Shown piece after piece: positions 1 through 8,454 of a DNA stretch of 46,628 nucleotides. How positions within the stretch are numbered: the stretch's first letter is position 1; the number at the start of each line of letters is the position of its first letter. Source of the stretch: Flavobacteriaceae bacterium (GTDB lineage: Bacteria > Bacteroidota > Bacteroidia > Flavobacteriales > Flavobacteriaceae); the NCBI GenBank assembly GCA_021648755.1, contig JAKISG010000019.1:1-46628 (forward strand), read 5' to 3'. Both the position numbers and the translations under genes were made by a program. Under the pieces are notes generated by a model. The model was not told the origin of the DNA. It worked only from the letters and a program-made list of their open reading frames with translations, and did not search any database.

Positions 1-142
1 TTTCTAGTACGATGCGTACTCCTTGAAATATAGGTTTGCCTGATGGGCGATTGTTAGCGTCTGTTGGTTGGTAAAAGTCGTAGTAATAGGATAAAACGTT
101 TATTTTTTTATCGTTTATGTGTAATGTTGCTTTTATACTCAT
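1..142 (-). CDS. tssD: TssD (Hcp-like) T6SS tube protein, N-terminal part
   Basis: Only the first 47 codons are in the window; the gene runs off the left edge. It starts with MSIKATLHINDKKINVLS and continues through DANNRPSGKP followed by a beta strand VRIVLE. The pattern of a short N-terminal strand, an internal NVL strand and a T/A-D-A-x-x-R-P-S-G-K-P turn matches the Bacteroidota TssD/Hcp family, the ring-forming inner tube of the contractile T6SS. Flavobacteria often carry several orphan tssD genes, so this copy need not belong to the T6SS genes at 34447-37139. The ATG at 142-140 is the only sensible start. It is encoded 213 bp beyond the end of the LytTR regulator on the same strand. The family call is by eye from a fragment. 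Confidence 0.72.
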   Translation of the reverse strand, partial: MSIKATLHINDKKINVLSYYYDFYQPTDANNRPSGKPIFQGVRIVLE

Positions 143-355
143 CTTATTTTGGTTTTTTTTTATAAAAATAAGTGTTTTTTAGTTAATGTACAAATTTTAG
201 GTGTTTTTTTTAAAAAAAAAGGAGTTTTATATTTTTTAAATTTGCCTTATTGCAAATAAACTTTTGGTATTTCTAAAAAGATTAAAAGAATCAGACTAAA
301 GAAGGTCTTGTGCGATCACCATTTCTAAACCGTTGTTAGCGAAGTTTTATTTTAT
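143..355. other. intergenic, no gene recognised
   Basis: This stretch lies between the tssD start and the end of the LytTR regulator gene, both on the minus strand. It is rich in A and T runs, and I see no open frame of note, no RNA gene and no convincing terminator. It must hold the tssD promoter unless tssD is read through from the two-component operon. The minus strand has a near-match to the TAnnTTTG box (TAAAATTTG, one base too long), which I do not call. Confidence 0.4.
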
Positions 356-1084
356 TTATATTTTATGAATTAATTTTATTATTTCTGCTTTTTTTCGTGT
401 AGAAATGGGTATTAAACTATGATTAGACATCTGTAGGCATTCTTTATTTAAACCCATAATATGTTTTGAATTTACTAAGTGTGATTGATGACAACGAATA
501 AATGTAGTACTGAGTAAATCTTGATAGTATTTAAGGTTTTTGGAAACAGTAATTTTTTTGTTGGTCGTAATAAAATGAGTATAAGCACCATCTGCTTTTA
601 AATTAATAATATCTTTTACATATATAATATAATGTTGTTTTGTAGTTTTTAGAACAATTTTTTGCACTTTAGTAACTAGGTTATTTTTTAAAACTGCCAA
701 TAAATCTTGATGCTCTTTTTCATTGCCAATATTAAAAAGAGCTCTTTTAATAGCGCCTTGTAATTCTATGGGGTCTATTGGTTTTAGTAAATAATCTACG
801 GCACTAAATTTAAAAGCATTAACAGCATACTCATTATATGCAGTTGTAAAAATAATTTTAAAATCTATATTTTTTAACTGTTTTAAAATATCAAAACCTG
901 TACCGTCTTCTAATTTAATATCTAAAAAAATAAGATCGGGTTTTTCCTTTTTTATTTGTTGAATTGCCTGGTTAACAAAACCTGTTTCTGCAACAATTTT
1001 AAGGGTTGGCTCTAGTATTTTAAGCATTTTTTTTAAACCTGCCCGTACGTTAATTTCATCTTCTATAATTATTACTTTTATCAT
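356..1084 (-). CDS. LytTR-family response regulator
   Basis: A 242-residue transcriptional regulator. Residues 1-120 form a CheY-like receiver: acidic pocket EDE at 8-10, phospho-acceptor Asp55 in the LIFLDIKL strand, Thr80/Thr81 switch and Lys101 in LLKPID. Residues about 135-240 form a LytTR DNA-binding domain (KIVLKTTKQHYIIYVKDI, then FIRCHQSHLVNSKHI). The family receives phosphate from LytS-type membrane kinases and binds direct repeats upstream of target genes. Its ATG overlaps the stop of the kinase gene by four bases (ATGA), so the two are translationally coupled and surely a cognate pair. The target genes cannot be deduced; in Bacteroidota such pairs often act on envelope functions. 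Confidence 0.9.
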   Translation of the reverse strand: MIKVIIIEDEINVRAGLKKMLKILEPTLKIVAETGFVNQAIQQIKKEKPDLIFLDIKLEDGTGFDILKQLKNIDFKIIFTTAYNEYAVNAFKFSAVDYLLKPIDPIELQGAIKRALFNIGNEKEHQDLLAVLKNNLVTKVQKIVLKTTKQHYIIYVKDIINLKADGAYTHFITTNKKITVSKNLKYYQDLLSTTFIRCHQSHLVNSKHIMGLNKECLQMSNHSLIPISTRKKAEIIKLIHKI

Positions 1085-2847
1085 TGTTTTAAACAGAATT
1101 TTATAACTGTTCCTTTATTTGAGGAGTTAATTGTAAAAGATTTTTCGTCTTTTCTATCTAATAATTTAAGTCGTTTTTTAAACACATCTATGGAGTGAAC
1201 TTTATCTTCTTTATTTTTTTCTGAATAACCAACTCCATTATCCTTTATTTCATAACAGATAGAATTATTTCCTTTTGAAATACTAATGGTAATTTTTCCT
1301 TTTTCTTTTTTGTTTTTTAATCCATGTTCTATAGCATTCTCTACAAAAGGTTGTATTAATAATGGCGGTATTTCAACGGTATTTATGGCTACACCTGCAA
1401 AAATATTTATTTCATAATCAAATTTATCATTAAATCGTAATTTTTGTGTGTCCATATAGTTTTTTAACGCATCTATTTCATCTAATAGAAGAATTCTATC
1501 TTGACTAATAAAATCAAAGTTTTGTCTAATCAATTTTGCAAATCTTGATAAATATGTAGCAGATTTTATAGGTTCATTATCTAATAAAGAGTTTTGAATG
1601 GCAGAGAGTGTATTAAATATAAAATGTGGATTCATTTGAGAACGTAATACGCTTTGTTCTAAAATAAGTTTTTCTTTTTCGTTTTCTACTATTTTTCTTT
1701 TTGTATTTTGAAACCAAAATAAACCTAATAATAACAAGAAACTTAAAGATACTCCGAAAATAATTTTATTTTTATTATTATTTTTTTTTACTTGCAGTAA
1801 TTCATTTTTATTTTTAAAATACTTATGCTGATTTTCTAGCATTTTTATTTTTTCCTTATTTTTGTGAAGAACTGTAATATTAAAAACAGAGTCTGATTTT
1901 GCTTGATATTTAAGTGCTTTTTTAAAATCCCTCTGTTGCATAGCGATTTTTAATAAATCTTTATAGATTAAATTAATTTTATATTGATTACTATTATTTA
2001 TGGCTATTTTAAGCGCTTTTATATAATTTTTTTCTGAGGATTTATAGTCTTTTAAATAGGTATAAATATGGGCGAGATTACTATAAGGTATACTATTCGA
2101 TATTTTTGATTTAGTATTATGAACTATTGCTTTTTTATAATAGGCTAAAGCATTTTTATAATTACCTATTAGTTCGTTAATTCTACCTATATTACTGTAA
2201 GATTTACCAATACCTATATTATCTTTTCTAGAAAGACTAATATCAAGAGATTTTTGACTATATTGTAATGCTTTTTTAAAATTAGCAGTATTTTTATGTA
2301 AAATAGCAATGTTGTTATAAGTTACAGATAAACTGATACTATCATGTTGTTGTTTTTGAAGTTCTACAGTATTCAAAAGGTATTTAAATGCTTTTCTATA
2401 ATCTTTATTGGTATAGTAAATAAAAGAAAGCGCACTATTTGCAGCTGAAACTAAATTAAAATAGTTATTTTTTTTTGCGATATCTAACGCTTCGAGTGTT
2501 TGATTTGTAGCTTTGGAATAATTTTTTAGATATACATTTGAATTTGATTGAAGAAGTAAGATCTTTATAATTCTTTTTTTATCTTTCTCTATAGGTAAAA
2601 TTTCGTTAAATAGTTCTAATGCTTCTCTGTGATTATTATTATTTGTATATGCTATGGCTTGTTCATATTTAATCTTTGAAATGATTTTTTTAGTATAGTC
2701 ATGATTGCTAAACAGCAAACTATCTGCATATATAATTGCATCTATTGGTGATGATTTTCTCTTTTGTTTTAAAACATCTATAACGTTATTTTGACTAATA
2801 CTTATAAATGATGATAAGGTTAAAATAAATACAGCTATTTTTTTCAA
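1081..2847 (-). CDS. LytS-type sensor histidine kinase with periplasmic TPR domain
   Basis: A 588-residue sensor kinase. An N-terminal signal-like segment (1-20) is followed by a long helical region with TPR-type repeats (about 40-330, e.g. SYSNIGRINELIGNYKNALA). A single membrane helix lies at 362-380 and a short coiled coil at 385-402. The cytoplasmic His_kinase domain has phospho-acceptor His408 in SQMNPHFIFN, the N box PFVENAIEHG (500-509) and a G box DNGVG (536-540), as in the LytS/YehU class. The TPRs presumably sense a protein or peptide in the periplasm. Translation seems to start at TTG (2847-2845): no ATG or GTG precedes it in frame and the signal sequence begins there. It is first in the operon with the LytTR regulator. 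Confidence 0.88.
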   Translation of the reverse strand: MKKIAVFILTLSSFISISQNNVIDVLKQKRKSSPIDAIIYADSLLFSNHDYTKKIISKIKYEQAIAYTNNNNHREALELFNEILPIEKDKKRIIKILLLQSNSNVYLKNYSKATNQTLEALDIAKKNNYFNLVSAANSALSFIYYTNKDYRKAFKYLLNTVELQKQQHDSISLSVTYNNIAILHKNTANFKKALQYSQKSLDISLSRKDNIGIGKSYSNIGRINELIGNYKNALAYYKKAIVHNTKSKISNSIPYSNLAHIYTYLKDYKSSEKNYIKALKIAINNSNQYKINLIYKDLLKIAMQQRDFKKALKYQAKSDSVFNITVLHKNKEKIKMLENQHKYFKNKNELLQVKKNNNKNKIIFGVSLSFLLLLGLFWFQNTKRKIVENEKEKLILEQSVLRSQMNPHFIFNTLSAIQNSLLDNEPIKSATYLSRFAKLIRQNFDFISQDRILLLDEIDALKNYMDTQKLRFNDKFDYEINIFAGVAINTVEIPPLLIQPFVENAIEHGLKNKKEKGKITISISKGNNSICYEIKDNGVGYSEKNKEDKVHSIDVFKKRLKLLDRKDEKSFTINSSNKGTVIKFCLKQ

Positions 2848-2954
2848 GATATACTTTGTTTGACTTGCAATTTAATTCAAAAAAATCTATTTCTCTAAAA
2901 AAAATGAAGAGATTATACTATTTATTTTCCATTAAAATAAGTTGGCCTTTTATT

Positions 2955-3263
2955 TTAACCCGAAATAACCGCATTTTGCCAAGCACCACCATTAATAGCA
3001 TCAATATCAGCATTTTTTAAATAACGCAATGCAATACTTGCTCTGCCACCACTTTTACAAACAATAATAACAGGCTTGTTCCATGCTTTAATAGTTTTTA
3101 TACTACTTGATATTTCATTTAAAGTTATTAATTTTGAACCCTCTACATGCCCTTCTTTAAATTCTGCAAGACTTCTAACATCTAAAACTATTGCACCTTT
3201 ATCTAAATACTCTTGTATTGTATTAGTGTCATTACCGCCACTAAAAAAATTGAAAAATCCCAT
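2955..3263 (-). CDS. single-domain rhodanese-like protein
   Basis: A 102-residue rhodanese domain. It has the usual first half (DKGAIVLDVRSLAEFKEGHV) and the active-site loop VCKSGGRAS with the catalytic cysteine, then ALRYLKNADI and a C-terminal GGAWQNA. Such small proteins carry persulfide sulfur on the cysteine; the acceptor is not evident. I place the start at the ATG at 3263-3261 (MGFFNFF); a longer reading would need a TTG at 3284 and adds seven residues not typical of the family. The upstream sequence on this strand contains TATATTTG (3289-3282), a good -7 box. The gene is divergent from map. Its stop codon falls inside an A/T-rich inverted repeat (2932-2958). Confidence 0.85.
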   Translation of the reverse strand: MGFFNFFSGGNDTNTIQEYLDKGAIVLDVRSLAEFKEGHVEGSKLITLNEISSSIKTIKAWNKPVIIVCKSGGRASIALRYLKNADIDAINGGAWQNAVISG

Positions 3264-3281
3264 AATTTGTTTTTTATGGTG

Positions 3282-3289
3282 CAAATATA
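3282..3289 (-). promoter_or_regulatory. -7 box of the rhodanese gene
   Basis: TATATTTG on the minus strand matches the Bacteroidota -7 consensus TAnnTTTG. It ends 18 bases before the ATG at 3263, so the leader would be short. I see no matching TTG -33 box at the right distance, so the call rests on this box and its position alone. Confidence 0.45.
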
Positions 3290-3363
3290 AAGAACTATTT
3301 GCATAGAAAACGGAACACTAGTTACAAAACTTAAAATTACTAAATTTTTTTAGTCTAAAAACG

Positions 3364-3371
3364 TATCTTTG
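3364..3371 (+). promoter_or_regulatory. -7 box of map
   Basis: TATCTTTG fits the Bacteroidota TAnnTTTG -7 box and lies 22 bases before the map start codon. The -33 region is T-rich but without a clear TTG. With the rhodanese box on the other strand it makes a divergent promoter pair in a gap of about 130 bases. Confidence 0.5.
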
Positions 3372-3393
3372 CGTTCTTATATTTTTGTAAAAA

Positions 3394-4203
3394 ATGATAA
3401 AAATTAAAACATTAGAAGAAATTGAATTAATGCGTGAAAGTGCCTTATTAGTTTCTAAAACTTTAGGAATGTTAGCTTCAGAAATAAAAATTGGAGTAAC
3501 AACTTTATATTTAGATAAATTAGCAGAAGAATTTATTAGAGACCACGATGCCATTCCAGGATTTTTAGGTTTATATGATTTTCCCAATACCTTATGTATG
3601 AGTCCAAATGCACAAGTGGTACATGGGTTCCCTACCGATGAACCTTTAAAAAATGGGGATATTATATCTATAGATTGTGGTGTAGTTAAAAATGGATTTT
3701 ATGGTGATCATGCTTATACTTTTGAGGTTGGTGAAGTTGAAGCAGCAACTAAAAAACTATTAAAAATTACGAAAGAAAGTTTATATGAAGGTATTAGACA
3801 ATTAAAAATTGGTAATCGTGTTGGCGATGTAGGTTATGCCATTCAAAATTATTGCGAAAATCATGGTTACGGAATTGTACGTGAATTAGTTGGTCACGGT
3901 CTAGGTAGAAAAATGCACGAAGACCCAGAAATGCCAAACTACGGACGAAGGGGACGTGGAAAAAAATTTAAAGAAGGTATGGTCGTTGCTATTGAACCAA
4001 TGGTAAATTTAGGTACTTCTAAAATAAATCAACTAAAAGATGGCTGGACAATCTTAACAGTAGATAGAAAACCTTCTGCCCATTTTGAACATAATATTGC
4101 TATTGTAAATGGTAAACCAGAATTGCTTTCAACCTTTAAATATATTTATGATGTGTTAGGAATTATTAGTGATGAAGAAAATGAATTTCGAATTAGTCAC
4201 TAA
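3394..4203 (+). CDS. map: type I methionine aminopeptidase
   Basis: A 269-residue cytoplasmic metalloprotease that removes the initiator methionine from new proteins. The pita-bread fold is complete, with all metal and substrate residues: His77 (VVHGFP), Asp94 (SIDCG), Asp105 (GDHAYTF), His168 (ELVGHGLG), Glu201 (AIEPM) and Glu232 (HFEHN). Length fits type Ia enzymes without an N-terminal extension. Its own -7 box (TATCTTTG) stands just upstream. The following methyltransferase gene starts 45 bases downstream on the same strand and may be co-transcribed. Confidence 0.96.
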   Translation: MIKIKTLEEIELMRESALLVSKTLGMLASEIKIGVTTLYLDKLAEEFIRDHDAIPGFLGLYDFPNTLCMSPNAQVVHGFPTDEPLKNGDIISIDCGVVKNGFYGDHAYTFEVGEVEAATKKLLKITKESLYEGIRQLKIGNRVGDVGYAIQNYCENHGYGIVRELVGHGLGRKMHEDPEMPNYGRRGRGKKFKEGMVVAIEPMVNLGTSKINQLKDGWTILTVDRKPSAHFEHNIAIVNGKPELLSTFKYIYDVLGIISDEENEFRISH

Positions 4204-4248
4204 TTTTTATGAATTAATAGTACAATTTGTGGCTACATTAAAATAATC

Positions 4249-5013
4249 ATGTCAATATTCCGTAAAATTTTAAACACGATACCAAGACCATACTTAATAA
4301 AAATAAGTTATATGGTTAGTCCGATATTAACTTTATTCTACAAAGGTTCAAAATTCACTGACCCAATAGATAATAAAAGTTTTAGAAAACTATTACCTTA
4401 CGGTTATAATAAACAACGAAAAAATGCACTATCACCAAGTACGCTTTCATTAGAACGTCATCGATTAATGTGGTTATACCTTAAAAATGAAACCGATTTC
4501 TTTACAGCAAAGAAAAAAGTATTGCATATGGCACCAGAACAATGTTTTTTAAAACGATTTAAAAAATTAAAAAATTTAGAATATATAACAGCAGACTTAT
4601 ACTCACCAATTGTCGATGTAAAAGCAGATATTCTAGACTTGCCTTTTGAAAGTAATAGTTTTGATATTATATTTTGTAATCATGTTTTAGAACATATTAT
4701 TGACGACAAAAAAGCGATGCAAGAATTATATCGTGTTTTAAGACCCGGAGGCTTTGGTATATTCCAAATTCCACAGGATTTAAGTTTAGCTAAAACGTAT
4801 GAGGACTTTAGTATTATTACGCCAGCAGAAAGAACCAAACATTTTGGACAATATGATCATGTGCGAGTTTACGGAAAAGATTATTTTAATAAACTCCGTG
4901 CCGTTGGATTTAAGGTAGAAGAAGTAACTTACTCTAAGATGATTTCTGAAAAATTAACTACAAAATACGGCTTAACTAAAGGTGAAATTTTACCTGTTTG
5001 CAGGAAAAATTAA
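4249..5013 (+). CDS. class I SAM-dependent methyltransferase
   Basis: A 254-residue protein with a Methyltransf_11-type core at about 88-210. The C-terminal half of the fold is clear: DILDLPFESNSFDIIFCNHV, then LEHIIDDKKAMQELYRVLRP with the GG turn and the strand GIFQIPQ. The usual glycine-rich motif I is replaced by VLHMAPEQ (91-98). The N-terminal 85 residues (with KLLPYGYNKQRKNAL) are a conserved-looking lead-in that I cannot assign. The substrate is unknown; nothing nearby suggests a pathway. It may share the map transcript (45-base gap). Confidence 0.8.
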   Translation: MSIFRKILNTIPRPYLIKISYMVSPILTLFYKGSKFTDPIDNKSFRKLLPYGYNKQRKNALSPSTLSLERHRLMWLYLKNETDFFTAKKKVLHMAPEQCFLKRFKKLKNLEYITADLYSPIVDVKADILDLPFESNSFDIIFCNHVLEHIIDDKKAMQELYRVLRPGGFGIFQIPQDLSLAKTYEDFSIITPAERTKHFGQYDHVRVYGKDYFNKLRAVGFKVEEVTYSKMISEKLTTKYGLTKGEILPVCRKN

Positions 5014-5093
5014 GCATTTAATCAGGTCTGTATTCAAGGCTTATACCTGTAAAATATTAAACATCACAAAATCAGATAATTAGTAAGATAAAC

Positions 5094-5118
5094 TTTATTT
5101 AGAATTAATCTAAATAAA
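5094..5118. promoter_or_regulatory. upstream operator copy, perfect 25-bp palindrome
   Basis: A perfect inverted repeat with 10-base arms TTTATTTAGA and TCTAAATAAA around the 5-base centre ATTAA. It ends two bases before the TTG -33 box. Its TTAG...CTAA core resembles operators of DtxR/IdeR/MntR-type metal regulators, though the spacing differs slightly from the classical DtxR site. A second copy overlaps the predicted transcription start. Position, symmetry and duplication make it a strong operator candidate; which regulator binds is inference. Confidence 0.72.
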
Positions 5119-5120
5119 AT

Positions 5121-5150
5121 TTGTAGAATTGACAAAGGGTGTTATATTTG
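5121..5150 (+). promoter_or_regulatory. promoter of the FecA-like receptor gene
   Basis: TTG (5121-5123), 19 bases, then TATATTTG (5143-5150): an ideal match to the Bacteroidota promoter pattern TTG-N19-TAnnTTTG. Transcription should start around 5155-5158, which leaves a leader of about 36 bases before the ATG. The two palindromes at 5094-5118 and 5157-5181 flank it on both sides. Confidence 0.75.
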
Positions 5151-5156
5151 CATTAT

Positions 5157-5181
5157 ATTATTTGGAATTAGTCTAAATAAA
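5157..5181. promoter_or_regulatory. downstream operator copy, imperfect palindrome
   Basis: The same element as at 5094-5118: left arm ATTATTTGGA (two mismatches), centre ATTAG, right arm TCTAAATAAA (identical). It overlaps the expected transcription start and ends 11 bases before the start codon, a place where a bound repressor would block initiation. The two copies are 63 bases apart, about six helical turns, which would put both on the same face of the DNA. Confidence 0.66.
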
Positions 5182-5192
5182 ATAACAATGAA

Positions 5193-7658
5193 ATGAAATT
5201 AAATAAAATAACAATAATACTCACTACAATTGTAATTAGTATAGGATGTTTTTCTCAAAATTCAAGTATTGAAGGAAACATAAAACAAATAGACAGTATA
5301 AATGTTCTGTCTGGTATTTCGGTCTATTTAGACAAAACAAATTTTGGAACTGTGACTAAAGGTAATGGAAGTTACTTTATAGAAAACATACCCATTGGAA
5401 ACTATACACTAATTGTTTCGGGTATAGGTCATTTTACCATTAAAAAAGAAATACTTGTAGAAGAAAATAAAATTTTAGTAGAAAATTTTATATTAAAGGA
5501 AACCATTGCCAGTCTCCCAGAAGTAACGATAACTGGAGGACGTGTAGGCATAAAAAGTATTCCTGGATCAGTACATTATATTTCGCCAAAAGAACTTCAG
5601 AAATTTGGATATACAGATATTAATCGCACATTAAATACAGTTCCAGGAGTAAACATTCAAGAAGAAGATGGTTTTGGACTTTTTCCAAGCATAGGGCTTC
5701 GTGGAACTGGCGTTGAGAGAAATACAAAAATTACCGTAATGGAAGACGGAGTACTAATGGCTCCCGCTCCTTATACTGCCCCAGCAGCATATTATTTTCC
5801 AACAATGGGGCGCTTGCAAGGCATCGAAATTATAAAAGGAAGTAGTCAAATACAGTACGGCCCTTATACTACAGGAGGAGCAATTAATCTTATTTCTACT
5901 CAAATTCCTAATGAATTTTCAGGAAAAATAAGTGTATTCGGAGGAAGTTTTGGAACTAAAAACCTTCATGCAGTTATAGGAAATTCACACAAGAACTTTT
6001 CTTATATGATAGAAACTTTTCAATCTAGTTCAGATGGGTTTAAAGAACTAGATGGAGTAGGAGGTAGAGGTTTTGATGCAGATATTGGTTTCAATAAACA
6101 AGATTATTTAGCAAAATTTAGCGTTCATACAGATGAAGAGGCAATAATACAGCAATCACTTACCTTTAAAATTGGTAGTGCAATAGGAGATATAAATGAA
6201 ACGTATCTTGGCTTAACACAAGAAGATTTTAATGACAACCCTATTCGAAGATATGCAGGTTCTCAAGTAGATAATATTAAAACCTCACAAAATCAATTCT
6301 CTTTAGGTCATAACATTCGATTTTCAGAACAATTTAATATTACAACTACAGCATATCGTACTACTTTTGCAAGAAATTGGTATAAATTAGATAGAGTCAG
6401 AAGCAATGGAACTACAAGAAAAATTAGTAAAATATTAGATAAACCCATAGATTATAGTGATGTATACGCTATTGTTACAGGAGCAAATACAGATACTGCT
6501 TTTGATGAAGCGCTTTTAGTAAAAGCAAATAATAGAACTTACTACTCACAAGGACTTCAAACAAAACTAAAATTTAATTTTAAAACAGAAAATTTCAAAC
6601 ACAAAGTAGAGCTAGGGTTGCGAATACACGAAGATCAAATTGACCGTTTTCAGTGGTTTGATGAGTACGCAATGGATAATACGGTAATGCAACTTACTAA
6701 TGCAGGAATACACGGCACAGAGAGTAATAGAGTTGAAACAGCAAACGCCATTGCAACGTACTTACACTACAAGTTAAAGATTGGAAAATTTACAACAACT
6801 TCAGGCGTTCGCTATGAAAACATTACGCAAAAAAGAATAGATTACGGAAATGCTGACCCAAATAGAATAGGCTTAGATATATCAAAAAGAGAAAATACAG
6901 TAACTGTTTTTATTCCAGGAATAGGGTTTGATTATCGGTTTAATAAATTTGTAAGTATTTTTGCAGGTATTCATAAAGGTTTTGCCCCTCCTGGATCAAA
7001 AGATGAATTAGAACCAGAAGAGAGTATAAATTACGAATTAGGAACACGATATTCTAAAAACGGATTATCAGGTCAAGCCGTTTTATTTTTTAATGATTAT
7101 ACCAATTTATTAGGTGCAGACCTTGAAGCATCTGGCGGAGACGGTACAAATGAACAATTTAATGGAGGCGCAGTACAAACAAAAGGATTAGAGTTTAACG
7201 TAACTTATGACTTACTATTTTATAAAGAAGAAAGTCCTTTTAACTTACCTCTTACCTTGGTTTATACCTATACAAACGCTACGTTTTTAAACTCTTTTGA
7301 TAGCAGTTTTGGCGGTTGGGGAGAAGTTTTGGCAGGAGATGAATTTCCATACTTAGCTAACCATCAATTTACAGTTAATTTAAGTTTAGAACATCACAAG
7401 TTCAATCTAAATTTAAGCGGAAATTATAGAGATGAAATGCGTACAGCTCCAGGGCAAGGAGAAATAAACTTTGATGAAAAAACAGATGCTTATTTTGTAA
7501 TTGATATGAGTGCAAATTATAATTTACATAAAAATCTTTCCTTTTTTGCCAATACGACTAACTTAACAAACCAACAATATATCGTTGCAAGAAGACCCGC
7601 AGGTTTAAGACCAAATATGCCAAGAGCATTTAATATTGGGCTAAAAGCAAGGTTTTAA
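5193..7658 (+). CDS. TonB-dependent outer-membrane receptor, FecA-like
   Basis: An 821-residue outer-membrane receptor for active uptake, driven by TonB-ExbBD. After a signal peptide (1 to about 22, ending CFSQ) comes a carboxypeptidase-regulatory-like beta domain (25-110, the usual Bacteroidota N-terminal extension). The plug follows (about 115-235: SIPGSVHYISPKELQKFG, VPGVNIQEEDGFG, LRGTGVERNTKITVMEDGV, then QYGPYTTGGAINLIS), then a 22-strand type barrel ending in a C-terminal phenylalanine (ALKARF is missing; it reads GLKARF). The plug most resembles ferric-citrate (FecA) receptors; the real ligand may be another ferric chelate. No FecR or sigma factor is adjacent. The paired palindromes around the promoter suggest metal-responsive repression. 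Confidence 0.88.
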   Translation: MKLNKITIILTTIVISIGCFSQNSSIEGNIKQIDSINVLSGISVYLDKTNFGTVTKGNGSYFIENIPIGNYTLIVSGIGHFTIKKEILVEENKILVENFILKETIASLPEVTITGGRVGIKSIPGSVHYISPKELQKFGYTDINRTLNTVPGVNIQEEDGFGLFPSIGLRGTGVERNTKITVMEDGVLMAPAPYTAPAAYYFPTMGRLQGIEIIKGSSQIQYGPYTTGGAINLISTQIPNEFSGKISVFGGSFGTKNLHAVIGNSHKNFSYMIETFQSSSDGFKELDGVGGRGFDADIGFNKQDYLAKFSVHTDEEAIIQQSLTFKIGSAIGDINETYLGLTQEDFNDNPIRRYAGSQVDNIKTSQNQFSLGHNIRFSEQFNITTTAYRTTFARNWYKLDRVRSNGTTRKISKILDKPIDYSDVYAIVTGANTDTAFDEALLVKANNRTYYSQGLQTKLKFNFKTENFKHKVELGLRIHEDQIDRFQWFDEYAMDNTVMQLTNAGIHGTESNRVETANAIATYLHYKLKIGKFTTTSGVRYENITQKRIDYGNADPNRIGLDISKRENTVTVFIPGIGFDYRFNKFVSIFAGIHKGFAPPGSKDELEPEESINYELGTRYSKNGLSGQAVLFFNDYTNLLGADLEASGGDGTNEQFNGGAVQTKGLEFNVTYDLLFYKEESPFNLPLTLVYTYTNATFLNSFDSSFGGWGEVLAGDEFPYLANHQFTVNLSLEHHKFNLNLSGNYRDEMRTAPGQGEINFDEKTDAYFVIDMSANYNLHKNLSFFANTTNLTNQQYIVARRPAGLRPNMPRAFNIGLKARF

Positions 7659-7694
7659 TTCATGAATTTTAGAATGGGTAAAAAATTTTGAGGA

Positions 7695-8396
7695 TTAATA
7701 ATCTAAAATAGAATCAATGGCTAATTCTATAGGATCTTCATTTTGCCTAAACACTCTTGCCGTTAATTTTCCCTTTAAAATGATTTTTTTGCCTTTAACC
7801 ACTAACCAACTACCTTCTCGTAAACCTATAACAGTAGATTTATTGTACACATGAAATTCATGTATTCTAGTTTCTCTAGTTTCTCCTTTATGAGTAGTGT
7901 TTGGATCTGCATCTAAATAATGAGGGTTAATAGTATAAGGTATTAAATTTAGAGTATCAAAACTAGGAGGATAAACAATAGGCATATCATTTGTTGTCAT
8001 CATTGTCGGACCACAAATATTACTTCCGGCGCTTGTTCCTAAATATGGAGTTCCGTTTTCGACAATTTTTTTAAGATCCTTAATTAGATCCTTTTTATAT
8101 AATTGATTTACCAATTCAAAAGTATTACCGCCACCAACAAAAACACCTTTTGCTTGTGCTAAAGCATTTTTCGGATTCTTAAATTCATGAATTCCTTTTA
8201 TTGAAATTCCAATTTTTTTAAAAGACTTTTGAGCAACAGTAGTATATTCATCATATGATAAACCACTTGGTCTTGCATAGGGAATGAATAAAATTTCATC
8301 TAAACCTTTAAAAAATAACTGTAATGTCGGTAATAAATATTCTAAATAATCACTACCATAAATTGTAGATGTACTTGCAATAATTATATTCTTCAT
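7695..8396 (-). CDS. pepE: dipeptidase E (peptidase S51)
   Basis: A 233-residue cytoplasmic serine peptidase that cleaves dipeptides with N-terminal aspartate. The S51 signatures are present: GGGNTFELVNQL (88-99), nucleophile Ser122 in GTSAGSN, Asp137 and His159 in INPHYLDADP, the same spacing as the Ser120/Asp135/His157 triad of the E. coli enzyme. The ATG at 8396-8394 (MKNIIIAST) is the better start; a longer reading would begin nine bases upstream. A TAGATTTG -7 box sits on this strand at 8424-8417. It is convergent with the FecA-like gene (36-base gap) and divergent from murB. Confidence 0.92.
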   Translation of the reverse strand: MKNIIIASTSTIYGSDYLEYLLPTLQLFFKGLDEILFIPYARPSGLSYDEYTTVAQKSFKKIGISIKGIHEFKNPKNALAQAKGVFVGGGNTFELVNQLYKKDLIKDLKKIVENGTPYLGTSAGSNICGPTMMTTNDMPIVYPPSFDTLNLIPYTINPHYLDADPNTTHKGETRETRIHEFHVYNKSTVIGLREGSWLVVKGKKIILKGKLTARVFRQNEDPIELAIDSILDY

Positions 8397-8416
8397 AAAT
8401 ATCAATATTCTTACCG

Positions 8417-8444
8417 CAAATCTACAACTTTTACATTATTTTTG
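8417..8444. promoter_or_regulatory. divergent pepE/murB promoter boxes
   Basis: The minus strand has TAGATTTG (8424-8417) for pepE and the plus strand TATTTTTG (8437-8444) for murB. Both match TAnnTTTG. The murB box ends only 10 bases before the ATG, so the murB leader would be a few bases at most. No TTG -33 boxes at ideal spacing were found. Confidence 0.5.
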
Positions 8445-8454
8445 TATTTAATAA

